From contig JAASSQ010000090.1 of the NCBI GenBank assembly GCA_021767845.1, positions 1 through 11,167 of the forward strand: 11,167 nt of DNA. Direction: 5' to 3'. The translations under genes and the position numbers were made by a program. The stretch is from Roseovarius sp. (lineage in GTDB: Bacteria > Pseudomonadota > Alphaproteobacteria > Rhodobacterales > Rhodobacteraceae). The notes beneath the pieces are model-generated. The model saw only the letters and a list, made by a program, of their open reading frames with translations, ran no database searches and was not told the DNA's origin. Shown in pieces: positions 7,300 to 11,167 of this stretch (its first letter is position 1; every line of letters begins with the position of its first letter).

Positions 7300-8321
7300 C
7301 CGATGCCGTTCACTTCGACTCCGTCTCGATCGTCTTCGGCGACCACCCCGAACGCGCCCTGCCCCTGATGGACGAGGGGCTGGACCGCCCCGAGATCCAG
7401 GCGCGCACCGGCCAGGTCCTGGGCGTGCACGATTGCAACCTCACCGTGGGCCAGGGAGAGATCGTCGTCCTGATGGGCCTGTCGGGGTCGGGCAAATCCA
7501 CCTTGCTCCGCGCGGTCAACGCGCTGAACCCGGTCACGCGCGGCGCCGTGCAGGTGAACGACGGGTCGGGCATGGTGGATATCACCCATGCCGACGCCGC
7601 CACCCTGCGGCGGATGCGGCAGGAGCAGGTGGCCATGGTCTTCCAGCAATTCGGCCTGCTGCCCTGGCGCACGGTGCGCGAGAATGTGGGCCTCGGGCTG
7701 GAACTCGCGGGCCTGTCGCGCACGGATCGCAAGACGCGCATCGCGGACCAGCTCGATCTTGTGGGCCTGTCCGATTGGGCCGATCGCAAGGTGAGTGAGC
7801 TGTCGGGCGGCATGCAGCAACGCGTCGGGCTGGCCCGCGCCTTTGCGACCAAGGCCCCGATCCTGTTGATGGACGAGCCGTTCTCGGCGCTCGATCCGCT
7901 GATCCGCACCCATCTCCAGGACGAGCTTCTGGACCTTCAGAAGAAACTCGACCGAACGATCATCTTCGTCAGCCACGATCTCGACGAGGCGTTCAAACTG
8001 GGCGACCGGATCGCGATCATGGAAGGCGGCCGGATCGTGCAATGCGGCACGCCGCAGGACATCTTCACCAACCCCGCCACCGACTACGTGGCGGAATTCG
8101 TGGCGCATATGAACCCGCTCGGGGTGCTGTGCGCCCGCGACATCATGGAAGAGGCCCGCGGCACACCCGACTACAGCGTCGCACCCGACGCCACGATCCG
8201 CGAGGTGATGGAGGCCAGCCAGGGCCATGACACGCCTGTCGGCGTGACCGAGAACGGGGCCCTGATCGGCCAGATCACCCGCAACGGCATCCTGTCCAAA
8301 CTGCTGGACCCGAGGGGCTGA
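7296..8321 (+). CDS. choV: Choline ABC transporter, ATP-binding subunit
   Basis: Cytoplasmic ATPase that drives ChoW, of the ProV/OpuAA glycine betaine/choline class, 341 residues. All nucleotide-binding motifs are intact: Walker A GLSGSGKST (61-69), Q-loop VFQQFG (Q117/Q118), signature LSGGMQQ (169-175), Walker B ILLMDEP with catalytic E194, and the switch histidine H227 in FVSHDLDEA. The N-terminal 40 residues before the ABC core are typical of ProV-like proteins. The C-terminal segment at about 275-341 (ARDIMEEA...DATIREVMEAS...VGVTENGALIGQITRNGIL) resembles a single CBS-type module, shorter than the paired CBS domains that sense ionic strength in OpuA. GGAG 8 bases before the ATG lies inside choW, and the genes overlap by 4 bases. 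Confidence 0.96.
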   Translation: MTDAVHFDSVSIVFGDHPERALPLMDEGLDRPEIQARTGQVLGVHDCNLTVGQGEIVVLMGLSGSGKSTLLRAVNALNPVTRGAVQVNDGSGMVDITHADAATLRRMRQEQVAMVFQQFGLLPWRTVRENVGLGLELAGLSRTDRKTRIADQLDLVGLSDWADRKVSELSGGMQQRVGLARAFATKAPILLMDEPFSALDPLIRTHLQDELLDLQKKLDRTIIFVSHDLDEAFKLGDRIAIMEGGRIVQCGTPQDIFTNPATDYVAEFVAHMNPLGVLCARDIMEEARGTPDYSVAPDATIREVMEASQGHDTPVGVTENGALIGQITRNGILSKLLDPRG

Positions 8322-8350
8322 GAACCGCTTCTTCTGTTCTCAAATATCCT

Positions 8351-8393
8351 GGGGGTGAGGCCGCAGGCCGAGGGGGCAAAGCCCCCTGCCCCC
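8351..8393. terminator. GC-rich palindromic terminator between convergent choV and EamA permease genes
   Basis: The 73-base gap between two converging genes contains GGGGGC-AAA-GCCCCC (8372-8386), a 6-bp stem with a triloop. A second C run, TGCCCCC at 8387-8393, can pair with GGGGGCA (8372-8378) instead. An earlier GGGGG (8351-8355) and a GGCC-GCA-GGCC motif (8359-8369) add further pairing. There is no U tract on the plus strand. Similar CCTGGGGG/GGGGGCAAAGCCCCC spacers are, as I recall, scattered between genes in Rhodobacteraceae, so this may be a copy of a dispersed element that serves as a bidirectional terminator. Confidence 0.6.
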
Positions 8394-8394
8394 G

Positions 8395-9297
8395 TCAGAC
8401 CTTGGTGGCCGACACCGGAGGCGTCAGCGACCGGCGTTTTAGCACCGCCTCGCGCCAACTGATGAAGCTGACCGAGGCCACGATCACCAACCCGCCCAGA
8501 ACCACGAACATATCCACCCCCTCGTCAAAGACCAACGCGCCCAACAGCACCGCCCAGACCAGTTGCAGGAAGGTCACCGGCTGCGTCACCGCAAGCGGCG
8601 CGGCGCGGAACGCCAGCGTCATCGTGTAATGCCCGGCGGTGGCGAAACAGGCCACGCCCATGAGGATCGCAAGCTCGGTCAAGGTGGGCGTGACCCATGT
8701 CATCGCGGCCAGGGGCGCCAGCCCGATCGTGACGGTGATCGACAGCATCGCCACCACGATCCCCGCGCTGGAATTGACCGAGGCGCGTTTCGCCATCAGG
8801 TAGGATGCGCCGAAGAACACGGCGGTGAACAGCATCGCCATGTGGCCCGGTCCGACCTCGCGAAATCCCGGGCGCAGGATGATGAGCGCACCCACCAGCG
8901 CGGCCACCACCGCCATCACCCGGCGCAGCGCCAGCTTTTCCCCCAGAAACAGCGCTGCCCCGAGCGTCACGTAAACCGGCGAGAGATAGTTCATCGCCGT
9001 GACGTCCGCGATCGGGATGCGGGCCATGGCAAAGAACCACAGAGCGACCGCCACGGTATGCGCCAGCCCACGCCCGGCAAAGAGCGCCCATGTCCGGCCG
9101 TCGAACCGGATCCGGCGCAACTGCCCCAGCACAGGCACCAGAAAGACCAGCCCCAGAAGATAGCGCAGAAAGGCGGCTTCGGGGGCAGGGATTCGCGTTC
9201 CGAGCAGTTTCACAAGGGCCGTCACCGCCACGAAGCACGCACCGGTCACGACCATCCAGAATATTCCCCATCCGGGGCGGGCCGAGAGTGTTTCCAT
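8395..9297 (-). CDS. EamA/DMT-superfamily permease, substrate unknown
   Basis: A 300-residue integral membrane protein of the drug/metabolite transporter superfamily with two EamA repeats, at about residues 12-142 and 153-283. Together these give roughly ten hydrophobic helices. Typical features include FLRYLLGLVFLVPVLG in the first repeat, ARIPIADVTAMNYLSPVYVTLGAALFLGEKL at the end of the first repeat, and VTFLQLVWAVLLGALVFDEG in the second. Members usually export metabolites or amino acids, and the sequence does not reveal the substrate. The ATG at 9297 has no strong Shine-Dalgarno sequence and the true start could differ slightly. It converges on choV and shares the terminator region with it, so it is probably not part of the choline system. 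It lies 55 bases downstream of the transglycosylase gene on the same strand and may be co-transcribed with it. Confidence 0.88.
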   Translation of the reverse strand: METLSARPGWGIFWMVVTGACFVAVTALVKLLGTRIPAPEAAFLRYLLGLVFLVPVLGQLRRIRFDGRTWALFAGRGLAHTVAVALWFFAMARIPIADVTAMNYLSPVYVTLGAALFLGEKLALRRVMAVVAALVGALIILRPGFREVGPGHMAMLFTAVFFGASYLMAKRASVNSSAGIVVAMLSITVTIGLAPLAAMTWVTPTLTELAILMGVACFATAGHYTMTLAFRAAPLAVTQPVTFLQLVWAVLLGALVFDEGVDMFVVLGGLVIVASVSFISWREAVLKRRSLTPPVSATKV

Positions 9298-9352
9298 GCC
9301 GGCATTAAGACCGCGCGGCCCGGAAATGTCGAGCAGGTTCCGGGACTTGGCC

Positions 9353-10705
9353 TCAGCCGCCGCGCAACTGCCTCAGCACGGTCTGCGACGGGTAGCCATC
9401 GGGCTCGACCCCGATGGACCGCTGGAAGGCACGGATCGCGTTGGTGGTGTTCGGCCCGATGATCCCGTCTATCTTCTCGACCCCAAAACCGCGCCGCTTG
9501 AGCCGGCGTTGCAGGTCCTTGCGCTCGTCGAAGGACAAGGGCGCATAGCCGCGCGGCCAGCTGGCCTGAATGGGCGGGCCGCCCTTGATCCGGTCGGACA
9601 GGTGCCCCACCCCGATCACGTAGGCATCGGCGTTGTTGTAGCGCTCGATCACCCGGAAGTTGTCGAAGATCATGAAGGCCGCGCCCTGCGTGCCCGCCGG
9701 CAGCAGGATCGCCGCCTGCCCGTAATCGGGCACCGGCCTGCCGTCGATGCCAACGACGCCCTGCGCGGCCCATTGCGAGGGCATCCGCTTGATGTCGCGC
9801 CGCGCCAGACCGGCATCGAACCCGCGCGGCAGGCGCACTTCCACGCCCCAGGGCTGGCCTTTCTTCCAGCCGAACCGCTTCAGGTAGGCGGCGGTCGAGG
9901 CCAGGGCATCGGTCGGATCATCCGACCAGATGTCGCGCTTGCCATCCCCGGTGAAATCCACCGCGTAGGCGAGGTAGGAGGTGGGGATGAACTGCGTATG
10001 GCCCATGGCCCCCGCCCATGATCCCTTCATGTCGCGCGGGCTGACATCGCCCGATTGCAGGATCGACAGCGCCGCGATCAGTTGCTTCTCGAAAAAGGCG
10101 CCGCGGCGGCCGTCGAAGGCCAGCGTGGCCATGGCCTCGATCAGGGGAATATCGCCGCGACGGGTGCCATAGGCGGTTTCAAGCCCCCAGACGGCGGTGA
10201 CGACCTCTTTCTCGACCCCGTAGGCGCGTTCGATCCGCTCCAAAGCGCGGCGATGCCGGCGCAACGCCCTCTGGCCGTTCTTCACCCGGTCGGGGCTGGC
10301 CGCGCTGTCGAGGTAATCCCAGATCTGGCTTTTGAACTCGGCCTGATTGCGATCCTTCTCGATCACACCGGCGTTGTATTGGACGCCACGAAAGGCCGCG
10401 TCGAAAACCCGCGGGCTGATCCCCTGCGACAGGGCGCGGCCGCGAAAGCCGTCAATCCAACGCCGAAAGGCGCTGTTGGAAACCGAGGCCTGCACCACGG
10501 CCTCCTGCCCCTTCAGGTCTTCGGGCCGCAGAACCGGCCGCAGGCTGCGCGCCGGCGCGTCCCCCGAGATGACGGCGGCCACGGGCACCACGGCGGCGGG
10601 CCGGGGTTGCGGCCGCAGAGAGGTTTCCACCGCCGCCGCCATGGCAGGGGCGGCGATGCCCAGAAAAAGCCCCGTGATCGAAGCCACGATACCGCTGAAA
10701 TGCAT
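9353..10705 (-). CDS. Lytic murein transglycosylase, MltB type, with peptidoglycan-binding domain
   Basis: A periplasmic enzyme that cleaves the MurNAc-GlcNAc bond of peptidoglycan, forming 1,6-anhydromuramic ends during wall remodelling. I prefer the ATG at 10705 (450 residues), with AAAGGG upstream and an immediate signal peptide (MHFSGIVASITGLFLGIAAPAMA-AA). An ATG at 10738 would add 11 unsupported residues. There is no lipobox cysteine, so unlike E. coli MltB it is probably soluble. A proline/arginine-rich linker leads to the SLT_2 (GH103) domain, from about residue 78 to 370. This carries the catalytic glutamate E176 in AVWGLETAYG and the family motif AGAMGHTQFIPTSY followed by DFTGDGKRDIW. 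A C-terminal PG_binding_1 domain (LQRRLKRRGFGVEKIDGIIGPNT...AFQ) covers roughly the last 55 residues. It shares strand with rnr and the EamA gene. Confidence 0.94.
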   Translation of the reverse strand: MHFSGIVASITGLFLGIAAPAMAAAVETSLRPQPRPAAVVPVAAVISGDAPARSLRPVLRPEDLKGQEAVVQASVSNSAFRRWIDGFRGRALSQGISPRVFDAAFRGVQYNAGVIEKDRNQAEFKSQIWDYLDSAASPDRVKNGQRALRRHRRALERIERAYGVEKEVVTAVWGLETAYGTRRGDIPLIEAMATLAFDGRRGAFFEKQLIAALSILQSGDVSPRDMKGSWAGAMGHTQFIPTSYLAYAVDFTGDGKRDIWSDDPTDALASTAAYLKRFGWKKGQPWGVEVRLPRGFDAGLARRDIKRMPSQWAAQGVVGIDGRPVPDYGQAAILLPAGTQGAAFMIFDNFRVIERYNNADAYVIGVGHLSDRIKGGPPIQASWPRGYAPLSFDERKDLQRRLKRRGFGVEKIDGIIGPNTTNAIRAFQRSIGVEPDGYPSQTVLRQLRGG

Positions 10706-10809
10706 TGCTCGGCCCTTTGGTTGTTTTCCTGCAACCATAGTCCGAAACCGCCCGAATCGAAAGCGCGGGCTTGCACCGGCGCGGGGTTTTGCCGATGGGG
10801 CGCGCGGGC
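10706..10809. other. Intergenic gap between rnr and the transglycosylase gene
   Basis: These 104 bases hold the ribosome binding site of the transglycosylase gene (AAAGGG on the minus strand, about 7 bases before its ATG) and otherwise GC-rich sequence. I see no convincing terminator hairpin with a T run and no clear promoter, so read-through from rnr is possible. Confidence 0.5.
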
Positions 10810-11167
10810 TCAGCGGCGGCTGCGCTTGACCTTCTTCTTGACCTTGTCGGCCTTGCGCTTGGCCTTGGCCTGCTTGCGGCGGGGCGGCTTGCCCCGACCC
10901 GACCGGGCCGGGCCGCGGCGCACCGGTTCACCCTCGATGCTGACCAGTTCCAGCGCCAGCCCGCCGGTGACCGGCGCGGCCTCGGACAGTTTCACCGTGA
11001 CGCGCTGGCCGAGCTCCACCGTGAGGCCGGTATCGGCCCCCATCAGGCTGCCGGCATCGCGGTCGAAATGAAAGAACTCGCGCCCAAGGCTGCGCACCGG
11101 GATCAGCCCGTCCGCCCCGGTTTCATCCAGCCGCACGAAGGCACCGAACTTGGCCACGCCGCTGATG
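10810..11167 (-). CDS. rnr: Ribonuclease R, C-terminal fragment (5' part beyond right edge)
   Basis: RNase R is a processive 3'-to-5' exoribonuclease that degrades structured RNA. Only the last 118 codons lie in the window, entering at the right edge in frame as ISGVAKFGAFVRLDETGADGLIPV. This is the start of the C-terminal S1 RNA-binding domain and matches the RNase R consensus (GLFV.LDETGADGLVP). The protein ends in a long basic tail of lysine and arginine (about the final 36 residues), also typical of RNase R. The in-frame GTG at 11157 is an internal valine, not a start. The catalytic RNB domain is outside the window. Polynucleotide phosphorylase or another S1 protein is less likely given the DETGADGL wording and the tail. 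Confidence 0.88.
   Translation of the reverse strand, partial: ISGVAKFGAFVRLDETGADGLIPVRSLGREFFHFDRDAGSLMGADTGLTVELGQRVTVKLSEAAPVTGGLALELVSIEGEPVRRGPARSGRGKPPRRKQAKAKRKADKVKKKVKRSRR

Noticed and set aside
9246..9773. 175-codon minus-strand frame ending inside the EamA gene
   Set aside because: It is an out-of-frame shadow of the transglycosylase and EamA genes with no domain content.
10055..11071. 338-codon plus-strand frame
   Set aside because: It is antisense to the transglycosylase and rnr, both of which have intact family motifs; no evidence of coding.

Overview
The window looks like chromosomal DNA of a marine-type alphaproteobacterium, most likely Rhodobacterales (Roseobacter group). 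The signs are high GC content, a betI-betC-betB order as in rhizobial betICBA operons, choXWV transporter genes, and a GC-rich palindromic spacer after choV of a kind I recall as common in Rhodobacteraceae. No species can be named from the sequence alone.

Layout. Positions 1-3491 (minus strand) hold a tightly packed operon read right to left: betI (TetR-family repressor), betC (choline sulfatase) and betB (betaine aldehyde dehydrogenase, cut by the left edge). betA, choline dehydrogenase, would be expected next but lies outside if present. Positions 3492-3770 are a divergent control region with a near-perfect 20-bp palindrome that fits a BetI operator, plus a weaker similar site. Positions 3771-8321 (plus strand) carry a Tat-exported family 5 (peptide/oligopeptide type) substrate-binding protein without its own permease, then choX, choW and choV, a complete choline ABC importer. 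GC-rich hairpins follow both binding-protein genes and a third follows choV. Positions 8395-9297 (minus) encode a ten-helix EamA/DMT permease, 9353-10705 (minus) an MltB-type lytic transglycosylase with a peptidoglycan-binding domain, and 10810-11167 (minus) the C-terminal end of RNase R.

How it works together. ChoX captures choline in the periplasm and ChoWV imports it. BetC releases choline from choline-O-sulfate. Choline is oxidised (by BetA, not seen) to betaine aldehyde, and BetB makes glycine betaine for osmoprotection or catabolism. BetI probably represses the locus until choline is present. The lone family 5 binding protein between betI and choX is the least explained part; a choline ester or related quaternary amine is a plausible but unproven ligand. 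The last three genes look like unrelated neighbours.

I see no tRNA, rRNA, CRISPR array, insertion sequence or phage gene. Every intergenic stretch is shorter than 300 bases.
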